Source: an uncultured Lachnospiraceae bacterium
GTDB lineage: Bacteria; Bacillota; Clostridia; Lachnospirales; Lachnospiraceae
Assembly (NCBI GenBank): GCA_900553305.1
Contig: USDI01000043.1
Coordinates: 1 to 13,718, forward strand
Length of the DNA: 13,718 nucleotides
Direction: 5' to 3'
Numbering within the stretch: position 1 is the stretch's first letter; the number at the start of each line of letters is the position of its first letter. A program made the position numbers and the translations under genes. Shown here in pieces: positions 1-6,618 of this stretch. The notes below the pieces were generated by a model that saw nothing but the letters and a program-made list of their open reading frames with translations, searched no databases and was not told the DNA's origin.

Positions 1-503
1 AAACACCTTTGAAAATCTCTATTATAAAGTATTATGTGTCCAATAAAAATGAAGTTGCAGGAATTGTCAAAGAATATGAGGCCCAAAAGGAACAGACGAT
101 TGAAAAGGCAGAGACTTTGCTTGAGGAAGAAAATCTGAAAAAGTATATCGGAAACTTTGATTTTGTACCGGAGTCGGAACTTGAAATCAGTGAAAACGGA
201 AATCTCTGGCACATACAAAATGGATACCGTTATCAGGAGTTATCAGCGAGGATAATTGATTTCAGGGAGGATATGCCCTATATTACCAAGGTGACGCAGT
301 ATTTTTCCATTGGAGATGGATGGATGATCTGGATGAGCCTGTCTGTTGATGAGAACTTTGATATTACGGAGTCTGAATTTTACATTCTGGCACCGGAAGA
401 GGCAGAAGCCATGTATGGTTCCGGATTGTCTATTGATGGCAGTCGATGGATGGAATATATGGATCGTGAAACCATGGATCGGATTTTGAAGGAAAGAGAA
501 TAA
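1..503 (+). CDS. Unrecognised protein, 3' part of a gene cut by the window edge
   Basis: The reading frame is open from the first bases of the window to the TAA at 501-503. The only early start-like codon is a TTG at 9-11, which has no room for a ribosome binding site. The next in-frame methionine lies about 90 residues further in. The gene is therefore most likely truncated at its 5' end, and the visible part is about 164-166 residues. The first third is charged and probably helical (rich in E, K and Q). The rest has many aromatic residues (W, Y, F) and is acidic, as in a small alpha/beta domain. No membrane segment, signal peptide or catalytic motif is visible in this part. The response regulator start codon follows the stop after one base, so the two are very probably co-transcribed and perhaps translationally coupled. 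I do not recognise the family. A link to the two-component system is inferred from position only. Confidence 0.6.
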   Translation, partial: TPLKISIIKYYVSNKNEVAGIVKEYEAQKEQTIEKAETLLEEENLKKYIGNFDFVPESELEISENGNLWHIQNGYRYQELSARIIDFREDMPYITKVTQYFSIGDGWMIWMSLSVDENFDITESEFYILAPEEAEAMYGSGLSIDGSRWMEYMDRETMDRILKERE

Positions 504-504
504 A

Positions 505-1278
505 ATGTTTGACATAGCAGTTTGTGACGATTCTGAACTGGATCGAAATCTGTTAATTGAGGAGATCAGAAAGTGTGAAAAATATCGTGAAACCGTCCGT
601 TTCCATCAATATTCCTCCGGAAAGGAGCTGCTTGCAGCAATGGAGCTTGCAAGGTTTTCACTCATCTTTCTGGATATTCAGATGCATGGAATGGATGGGG
701 AGCGGACCGCAGAAGAGATCCGGAAAATGGATGACAGTGTGGTACTGATATTTTATACCGGCTTTGCGGAGCCAACGCCACACAGCTTTGAGGTGCAGCC
801 GTACCGTTTTATGAAAAAGAATATGCCGCCGCAGGAAAAAAGCAGGCATATTCTGGCTGCATTGGACCGGATGGCAGAGCTGGATCTGGGACCGGTCTTT
901 GAAGCAAAGTTCAATGGAGGAAGACTGTTCTTAAAACCGGATGATATCGTCTATATTGAAAAATATCGAAGAGGCATCAGAATACATGTATCTCCGGCTG
1001 CGAAGCGAAGGTATCACACAGGCGGCTTAGAGGATAAGGAACCGGAAATCCGTATAGGTGGTAAACTGAGTGCTTATTACGATGTTTTAAAACCGTATGG
1101 TTTTGGTTATCCACATGACAGTTATGTCATTAACTTTAAATATCTTATGAGCTGTTATAAGGATGAAATCCGTCTGCATGGATTTCCCAATATGGTTTTT
1201 AAGATAGCAAGAAGTAAAATGAATGAGTTCAACCAGATGAAAAAAGAGTTTTTAACCTCGAAATATGGAGAACAGTAG
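505..1278 (+). CDS. LytTR-family response regulator (AgrA/LytR type)
   Basis: This 257-residue protein is predicted to be the transcriptional output of a two-component system. Residues 1-120 form a receiver domain, with the acidic pair D8-D9, the phospho-acceptor D57 in an FLDIQM context, and T85 in the switch region. The segment VQPYRFMKK (about 97-105) lies where the conserved receiver lysine belongs. Residues about 132-250 match a LytTR DNA-binding domain: a DDIVYIE strand near 146-152, then HDSYVINFKYL near 204-214. Proteins with this domain usually bind direct repeats upstream of their targets. The ATG at 505 lies one base after the previous stop, with the purine run GGAAAGAGAA ahead of it as ribosome binding site. 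The sensor kinase gene follows after two bases, which argues for a cognate pair. The family call is secure; target genes cannot be inferred. Confidence 0.92.
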   Translation: MFDIAVCDDSELDRNLLIEEIRKCEKYRETVRFHQYSSGKELLAAMELARFSLIFLDIQMHGMDGERTAEEIRKMDDSVVLIFYTGFAEPTPHSFEVQPYRFMKKNMPPQEKSRHILAALDRMAELDLGPVFEAKFNGGRLFLKPDDIVYIEKYRRGIRIHVSPAAKRRYHTGGLEDKEPEIRIGGKLSAYYDVLKPYGFGYPHDSYVINFKYLMSCYKDEIRLHGFPNMVFKIARSKMNEFNQMKKEFLTSKYGEQ

Positions 1279-1280
1279 GT

Positions 1281-2600
1281 ATGGAACAGGTAGTGGTGTT
1301 ATTCATAGGTTTTTTATTCTGTGGATTGGATGTGGGCATGTTGTGTGTCTTTTTTCAATCCATGTTTGAAAGAAAACACAGCAGCAGTTTCTTCGGCTGT
1401 GCCTGCGTTATTACAACAGGGATCATATTTGGAGTGAATTCTTTTCAGAATTCCATGTTAAATTTTGTAATATTACCATTGATTATGTGGATTTTTGCAG
1501 TGACTATGTGGAAGCTTTCCCTCAGAAAAGCATTCATCTATATAGTCATTTTTTATATTGTGTTTGTATGCGAAAAGGAAATGGCATTCGAGATGGTCTA
1601 TCGTTTACTGGCATCTGTGCTTCCGGATTTTTCGATTAATTTTGCAACGATCAGGGGAATGGGGATTTTGTTCATGGAATATGTGGTGTCCTTTTTGCTG
1701 CTGCTTTTCTTCCGGAATTATATGGTCAGAATGGATAACCGGGAAGACAGTTCGATAGACTGGTATCTTTTGATTATGCCATTTACTTCCGTCCTGATTC
1801 TGTTCAGCTTTGTATTCATGGACTTCCCGGAAAACCGGTTGATTCAGATATTTATGTGCGTGGGTGCTTTTCTGTTATATTTTTCCAATGCGATTATTTT
1901 TGTGATTCTGGCTCATTATGCACAGATCGTGAATGAAAGTAAAATTGCAGAGATGTCGCTGTTAAAGCGCGATATGGAAAGAAGTAATTTTGAAACGATC
2001 GAAAAGAACAATCAGTTATATCGGAAATATATGCATGATGTTCACCGGTATTTTTCCCAGTTCCGGAGTCTGGTATTAAGGGGAGAAGGCGACAAGGTCG
2101 TACATATTATCGATGAATGGGAGGATGGACTTACGAGGGAAGAAAAGTCATCCCTGTATACGGAAAGCCCCGTATTAAATTCCATTCTGGAAGAATACGA
2201 AAGCAGGGCGGCCATGAAGAATATAGAAATGAACCTGTTTGTGGAAGAAGGCATCCGGGTAGAATTTATCAGGGACACCGATAAGATCTCATTATTCGGG
2301 AATCTTCTGGAAAATGCGATTGAGGCTGCCGCAAAGGCAGAAACAGAGCACCGGCTTGATGCCAGACTGTATATGGGAAACCCTTATATGCTGATCTTTC
2401 AGATTAAAAATACCTGGAATGGGCAGTTAAAGAAAACCGGAGAAGGGTTTCAAAGTGTGAAACAGGATGCAGAGCATCATGGACTTGGAATCGGGATTGT
2501 CAGAGAAATCGCAGAAAAGTATAGAGGTTCTGTTGAGTTTGAGGAACAGGGGAAGTGGTTTGTGACCACACTTATGATTTCCAACTGTACGGAAGAATAA
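1281..2600 (+). CDS. GHKL-family membrane sensor histidine kinase (AgrC/ComD-like)
   Basis: This 439-residue protein is predicted to sense an external signal and phosphorylate the neighbouring LytTR regulator. The N-terminal half (about 1-212) holds six or seven hydrophobic membrane-spanning stretches, roughly at 5-27, 36-55, 59-77, 83-98, 128-147, 161-181 and 187-212. This is the topology of peptide-sensing AgrC-type kinases. A helical linker (213-248) leads to the phospho-acceptor segment YMHDVHRYF, with H252 as the probable phosphorylated histidine. The ATPase domain shows an N-box NLLENAIEA (341-349) and a G-box HGLGIGI (400-406), typical of the GHKL/HATPase_c_5 group. The TAG of the regulator gene ends two bases before the ATG. 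No autoinducer precursor or AgrB-like protease is next to it in the window, so the ligand is unknown. About 100 bases of AT-rich DNA follow without a convincing terminator hairpin. Confidence 0.9.
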   Translation: MEQVVVLFIGFLFCGLDVGMLCVFFQSMFERKHSSSFFGCACVITTGIIFGVNSFQNSMLNFVILPLIMWIFAVTMWKLSLRKAFIYIVIFYIVFVCEKEMAFEMVYRLLASVLPDFSINFATIRGMGILFMEYVVSFLLLLFFRNYMVRMDNREDSSIDWYLLIMPFTSVLILFSFVFMDFPENRLIQIFMCVGAFLLYFSNAIIFVILAHYAQIVNESKIAEMSLLKRDMERSNFETIEKNNQLYRKYMHDVHRYFSQFRSLVLRGEGDKVVHIIDEWEDGLTREEKSSLYTESPVLNSILEEYESRAAMKNIEMNLFVEEGIRVEFIRDTDKISLFGNLLENAIEAAAKAETEHRLDARLYMGNPYMLIFQIKNTWNGQLKKTGEGFQSVKQDAEHHGLGIGIVREIAEKYRGSVEFEEQGKWFVTTLMISNCTEE

Positions 2601-2696
2601 ATGTCAATTTTGCACTTTTAGAATTTTTTTTGATGCAGATTTCATAAAATTTTCACAGTTCCTTTATTTCTTTTTATGGAATAATCGAAAGAGCTG

Positions 2697-2705
2697 TGCT
2701 ACAAT
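2697..2705 (+). promoter_or_regulatory. Extended -10 promoter for the DUF1846-ftsH operon
   Basis: The sequence TGCTACAAT is an extended -10 element, TG-n-TACAAT, one mismatch from TATAAT. No good -35 hexamer lies 16-18 bases upstream (TGGAAT at 2677-2682 is poor), which is tolerated when the TG extension is present. Transcription would begin near 2712. That is downstream of the ATG at 2704, so it supports the later start at 2752 for the DUF1846 gene. This is a prediction from sequence alone. Confidence 0.55.
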
Positions 2706-2751
2706 GAAAAACGATATGTCAGGTTTCAAAAGAGGAGAATGGAAAACAATT

Positions 2752-4221
2752 ATGAGAGTGGGATTTGATAATGAGAAATATCTGAAAATGCAGTCAGAGC
2801 ATATTGAAGAGCGTATTAATAAATTTGGCGATAAGCTTTATCTGGAATTTGGTGGAAAATTATTCGATGATTTCCACGCATCCAGGGTACTTCCGGGCTT
2901 TGAGCCGGACAGTAAGCTGCGTATGCTGATGAAGCTGGCAGACCGCGCAGAGATCGTCATTGTCATAAATGCAGCCGATATTGAGAAAAATAAAGTACGT
3001 GGTGATCTTGGAATTACCTATGATGTCGATGTACAGCGTCTGATGAAGGAGTTTGAAAGCAGAGGACTGTATGTGGGCAGTGTTGTTCTGACCCATTATA
3101 CCGGTCAGGCAGCAGCAGATGCCTTTAAAGCGAAGCTTGAGAAGAAGGGTGTGAAGGTTTATCTTCATTATATTATTGAAGGTTATCCTTCCAATATTAA
3201 TAAGATTGTCAGTGACGAGGGCTTTGGAAAGAATGAATATATTGAAACAACCCGTCCGCTTGTAGTGGTAACAGCACCCGGACCGGGAAGTGGTAAGATG
3301 GCAACCTGTCTTTCCCAGTTATACCATGACAATAGGCGTGGCATTAAGTCCGGCTATGCAAAGTACGAGACTTTCCCGATCTGGAACATTCCGTTGAAGC
3401 ATCCGATTAACCTTGCCTATGAAGCAGCAACGGCAGATTTAAATGACGTGAACATGATTGACCCGTTCCATCTGGAAGCTTATGGTGTGACAACGGTCAA
3501 CTACAACCGTGACATTGAGATTTTCCCGGTGTTGAGTGCCATTTTTGAAGGAATCTACGGAGAGTGTATTTACAAGTCTCCTACCGATATGGGCGTAAAT
3601 ATGGCAGGGAACTGTATCATTGATGATGAAGCCTGCTGTGAAGCCTCCAATATGGAGATTATCCGTCGTTACTATACCGCTCTTAATAATGTGGTAAACG
3701 ATAAGGGCGGCGAAAACGAAGTATACAAGATTGAACTGCTGATGAAGCAGGCAAAGATTACGACCGATGACCGTAAGGTGACCGTAGCAGCCAACCAGCG
3801 TGCAGAAAAGCTCGGCGTTCCGACCGCAGCGATCGAACTGCAGGATGGTACGATTATTACGTCAAAGACTTCCGATCTGCTCGGTGCATCGGCAGCATTA
3901 CTGCTGAATGCATTAAAGGCATTAGGCGGTGTGGATCACGATACACATCTGATTTCTCCGGAAGCAATCGAGCCGATCCAGGTGTTAAAAACGAAATATT
4001 TAGGTGGAAAGAATCCGCGTCTGCATACGGATGAGGTGCTGATTGCATTAAGCATTTCCGCACTTACCGATGAGAATGCGAAGAAAGCGTTAGAGCAGCT
4101 TCCAAGGCTTAAAGGATGTCAGGTGCATACTTCGGTGATGCTTTCCAATGTGGATATTAAGACATTCAAGAAATTAGGGGTGGATTTAACAAGTGAGCCC
4201 CGTAAAGAAAGAGGATTTTAA
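2752..4221 (+). CDS. DUF1846 family protein, function unknown
   Basis: I recognise this as a DUF1846 protein, a roughly 500-residue soluble family common in Firmicutes. Its function is not established to my knowledge. With the start at 2752 it has 489 residues and begins MRVGFDNEKYLKMQ, which fits my memory of where other family members start. The frame extends to an ATG at 2704, but that lies inside the predicted -10 box. The purine run AGAGGAG (2731-2737) is 14 bases before the chosen ATG, a rather long spacing. Family landmarks include KLYLEFGGK (28-36), FHASRVLPGFEPDSK (41-55), VVVTAPGPGSGKMATC (171-186) and WNIPLKHPINLAYEAATADL (211-230). The glycine-rich APGPGSGK resembles a P-loop, but Met rather than Ser/Thr follows the lysine, so it is not a canonical Walker A. 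No membrane segments are seen. The stop directly abuts the ftsH start, so the two are one transcription unit. Confidence 0.88.
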   Translation: MRVGFDNEKYLKMQSEHIEERINKFGDKLYLEFGGKLFDDFHASRVLPGFEPDSKLRMLMKLADRAEIVIVINAADIEKNKVRGDLGITYDVDVQRLMKEFESRGLYVGSVVLTHYTGQAAADAFKAKLEKKGVKVYLHYIIEGYPSNINKIVSDEGFGKNEYIETTRPLVVVTAPGPGSGKMATCLSQLYHDNRRGIKSGYAKYETFPIWNIPLKHPINLAYEAATADLNDVNMIDPFHLEAYGVTTVNYNRDIEIFPVLSAIFEGIYGECIYKSPTDMGVNMAGNCIIDDEACCEASNMEIIRRYYTALNNVVNDKGGENEVYKIELLMKQAKITTDDRKVTVAANQRAEKLGVPTAAIELQDGTIITSKTSDLLGASAALLLNALKALGGVDHDTHLISPEAIEPIQVLKTKYLGGKNPRLHTDEVLIALSISALTDENAKKALEQLPRLKGCQVHTSVMLSNVDIKTFKKLGVDLTSEPRKERGF

Positions 4222-6420
4222 ATGAACGATCAGAATTTGAATCAGTTTGACGGGGGACTGGGCGGAGGAGACAATTCCTCCGGCGATAAGGGAAATGGAG
4301 GAGGTCCTTCCAAAAATCCCAAGAAACAGAATATTATTTTGTTTGTAATCGCAGCGTTGATTTCCCTGTTGCTGGTCAGTGCCTTTATGAATTTCATGAC
4401 CGGATCTTCCGAGCGGGAGATCAGCTATAATGAATTCATTCAGATGCTCGATGAGGATAAGGTGGCATCGGTTACGATTGATTCCGACCGGATTTATATT
4501 CAGCCGAAGGTCGAGCAGAGTCAGCAGAATCCGTTGATGAATCTGTATGGAATGAGTTCCAGTGTGACCTTTTATACCGGTAAAATTGAGGACAATGATA
4601 CCCTGACGAACCGTCTCTTAGAGCACAGTGATGTGGAAGTAAAGGGTAAAGTGGCAGATGGTTCCGGTGCAATTCTGGGATTCCTGCTTACCTATGTATT
4701 TCCGTTCCTGCTGATGTGGGTATTGTTAAGCTTCCTATTCCGTAAAATGAGCAAGGGCGGCGGCCCCATGGGTGTTGGAAAGAGTAATGCGAAGGTTTAT
4801 GTGCAGAAGGAAACCGGAATTACCTTTAAGGATGTAGCCGGTGAGGATGAAGCGAAGGAGTCTCTGCAGGAGGTTGTGGATTTCCTGCATAATCCCATGA
4901 AATATGCTTCGATCGGTGCAAAGCTCCCCAAGGGAGCGCTGCTTGTCGGACCTCCCGGAACCGGTAAAACCTTACTGGCCAAGGCAGTAGCCGGAGAAGC
5001 CAAGGTGCCGTTCTTCTCTCTTTCCGGATCGGACTTTATTGAGTTGTATGTCGGTGTCGGAGCCTCCCGTGTAAGAGATCTGTTTAAGGAAGCAACCAAG
5101 AATGCACCATGTATTATTTTTATCGATGAAATTGATGCCATTGGACGAAGCCGTGATAGTAAATACGGTGGAGGCAATGAAGAGCGTGAGCAGACCCTGA
5201 ACCAGTTACTGTCTGAGATGGATGGTTTCGATACTTCCAAGGGTATTCTGGTACTGGGCGCTACGAACCGTCCGGAGATTCTGGATAAGGCACTTCTGCG
5301 TCCGGGACGTTTTGACCGTAGAATTATCGTAGATAAGCCGGACTTGAAGGGACGTGTGGAGATCCTGAAGGTTCATGCGAAGGACGTACATCTGGATGAA
5401 AGTGTGGATCTGGATGCGATTGCACTGGCTACAAGCGGTGCGGTTGGTGCAGATCTTGCCAATATGATTAATGAAGCTGCCATTATGGCGGTACAGCACG
5501 GCAGGGAATATGTTTCCCAGAAGGATCTGTTCGCAGCCGTGGAACAGGTGCTTGTCGGTAAGGAAAAGAAAGACCGTATCATGAGTAAGGAAGAGCGTAA
5601 GATCGTTTCTTACCATGAGGTCGGCCACGCACTGATCAGTGCATTGCAGAAGAACTCCGAACCGGTACAGAAAATTACAATTGTTCCCAGAACGATGGGC
5701 GCACTTGGCTATGTCATGCATGTGCCGGAGGAAGAGAAGTATCTGCAGACGAAGGAAGAGCTTCATGACCGTCTGGTAAGTCTGCTTGGCGGACGTGCGG
5801 CAGAAGAACTGATCTTTGGCAATGTTACAACGGGCGCAGCGAACGATATTGAACAGGCAACGAATATCGCAACCAACATGATTACCCGTTTCGGTATGAG
5901 CGACCGGTTCGGTTTGATGGGACTTGCAACCGTAGAAAGCGAGTATCTGGGCGGTGGCGCAAGACTGACCTGCAGCGACCGTACCGCAGCCGATGTCGAT
6001 ACCGAGGTCATGAATCTGTTGAAGCAGTGCTATGATGAAGCGAAGGAAATGCTTGCCGGAAACCGCGAACTGATGGATAAGCTGGCAGCGCATCTGATCG
6101 AGAAAGAAACCATCAGCGGTAAGGAATTCATGAAGATTTACCGTGAAGAAAAGGGGCTTCCTGATCCGGAGGAGAAGAAAGAGCAGGAACAGACTGCGGA
6201 ATCCACCACGGAAGCAAAAGCAAAGGCAGAGCCTGCAACAGAACCGGCCCAGACGCCGGTGCAGGCGCAGGAAGATGCTCAGAAAGAAACGCAGAAGGGC
6301 GTGGAACCACAGATAAAAGATACACCGAATCCTGCAGAACCGCAGGAACAAAAGACTGTACAGAATCCGGAGCCAGCTTCGAAAGGAAGATTTTCTAACG
6401 TGCCGTCTGACCGGGTGTAG
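4222..6420 (+). CDS. ftsH: ATP-dependent zinc metalloprotease FtsH
   Basis: FtsH is the membrane-anchored hexameric AAA+ protease that extracts and degrades membrane and cytosolic proteins. This 732-residue copy begins with a Gly/Asn-rich cytoplasmic leader (1-36), then a membrane segment (about 38-59), an extracytoplasmic domain (about 62-148) and a second membrane segment (about 150-173). The AAA domain has Walker A GPPGTGKT (243-250), Walker B IIFIDEID (298-305) and the second region of homology around TNRPEILD...RPGRFDRR (348-367). The pore loop reads LYVGVG (275-280), with Tyr at the usual Phe position. The zinc site is HEVGH (465-469), with D542 in NDIEQAT as probable third ligand. After about residue 648 there is an acidic, low-complexity tail of roughly 85 residues rich in E, Q, T, P and A. 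The ATG follows the DUF1846 stop with no gap, and AAAGAGGA (4208-4215) serves as ribosome binding site inside the upstream gene. Confidence 0.97.
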   Translation: MNDQNLNQFDGGLGGGDNSSGDKGNGGGPSKNPKKQNIILFVIAALISLLLVSAFMNFMTGSSEREISYNEFIQMLDEDKVASVTIDSDRIYIQPKVEQSQQNPLMNLYGMSSSVTFYTGKIEDNDTLTNRLLEHSDVEVKGKVADGSGAILGFLLTYVFPFLLMWVLLSFLFRKMSKGGGPMGVGKSNAKVYVQKETGITFKDVAGEDEAKESLQEVVDFLHNPMKYASIGAKLPKGALLVGPPGTGKTLLAKAVAGEAKVPFFSLSGSDFIELYVGVGASRVRDLFKEATKNAPCIIFIDEIDAIGRSRDSKYGGGNEEREQTLNQLLSEMDGFDTSKGILVLGATNRPEILDKALLRPGRFDRRIIVDKPDLKGRVEILKVHAKDVHLDESVDLDAIALATSGAVGADLANMINEAAIMAVQHGREYVSQKDLFAAVEQVLVGKEKKDRIMSKEERKIVSYHEVGHALISALQKNSEPVQKITIVPRTMGALGYVMHVPEEEKYLQTKEELHDRLVSLLGGRAAEELIFGNVTTGAANDIEQATNIATNMITRFGMSDRFGLMGLATVESEYLGGGARLTCSDRTAADVDTEVMNLLKQCYDEAKEMLAGNRELMDKLAAHLIEKETISGKEFMKIYREEKGLPDPEEKKEQEQTAESTTEAKAKAEPATEPAQTPVQAQEDAQKETQKGVEPQIKDTPNPAEPQEQKTVQNPEPASKGRFSNVPSDRV

Positions 6421-6448
6421 AAGAGAAAATATAATAATAGAAAGAAAG

Positions 6449-6480
6449 CAGCCGTAAGTCGGAAGACGTGCGGCTGTTTT
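6449..6480 (+). terminator. Probable weak intrinsic terminator after ftsH
   Basis: CAGCCG at 6449-6454 pairs with CGGCTG at 6471-6476, and TTTT (6477-6480) follows at once. An A-rich stretch precedes it. The stem is only six GC-rich pairs (seven with a flanking G-T), the loop is 16 bases and the T run is short. Termination is therefore probably partial and some transcripts may run into uvrC. Confidence 0.55.
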
Positions 6481-6488
6481 GTGCAGAG

Positions 6489-6536
6489 CACTTAGTGAAA
6501 GCAAGCCAAGGGCGCAGCTTGAACTTAGGTGCGAGC
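6489..6536 (+). repeat. Foldable 48-bp direct repeat, copy 1
   Basis: This is the first of two 48-bp copies spaced 58 bp apart start to start; the copies differ at 5 positions by hand alignment. Within the copy, CACTTAG can pair with TTAGGTG (an outer stem of about seven pairs with G-T wobbles). CAAGC (6502-6506) pairs with GCTTG (6517-6521) as an inner stem. The element lies between the ftsH terminator and uvrC and encodes nothing credible. It looks like a small palindromic intergenic repeat; whether it is dispersed in the genome cannot be seen from this window. Confidence 0.75.
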
Positions 6537-6546
6537 CAGTCCGGAA

Positions 6547-6594
6547 CACTTAACGAGAGCAAGCCAAAGGCGCAGCTTGAGCTTAGGTGCGAGC
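6547..6594 (+). repeat. Foldable 48-bp direct repeat, copy 2
   Basis: This second copy has 43 of 48 bases identical to copy 1 and is separated from it by 10 bases. The outer stem CACTTAA (6547-6553) with TTAGGTG (6583-6589) and the inner stem CAAGC (6560-6564) with GCTTG (6575-6579) are both kept. The differences fall in unpaired positions or preserve pairing: G-T in copy 1 becomes A-T in copy 2 at the outer stem end. The copy ends 24 bases before the uvrC start, so in RNA it would sit just ahead of the ribosome binding region. Confidence 0.75.
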
Positions 6595-6618
6595 AACAAG
6601 CAGAGACAGAGAGAGAAT

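Noticed and set aside
2654..2662. CACAGTTCC as a LytTR binding half-site
   Set aside because: Only one half-site is visible; LytTR regulators need two direct repeats at a fixed spacing and I cannot find the second.
2704..2751. Start of the DUF1846 gene at the ATG at 2704
   Set aside because: That ATG overlaps the predicted -10 element TACAAT and lies before the expected transcription start. The later ATG at 2752 matches the usual family N-terminus.
5206..6549. A 447-codon open frame on the minus strand, antisense to ftsH
   Set aside because: It lies wholly opposite a clear ftsH coding region apart from its start. Its product is a biased mix rich in Cys, Leu, Phe and Arg, with no recognisable domain. 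It is a shadow of ftsH codon usage.
6489..6594. The tandem repeats as a CRISPR array or a tRNA
   Set aside because: There are only two copies with a 10-base spacer, so it is not CRISPR. The fold lacks a T-loop, anticodon arm and acceptor stem of tRNA length.
6529..6618. A 30-residue N-terminal extension of UvrC
   Set aside because: It is encoded by the repeat element, is rich in R, S and Q, and precedes the normal UvrC N-terminus. The ATG at 6619 fits the family.
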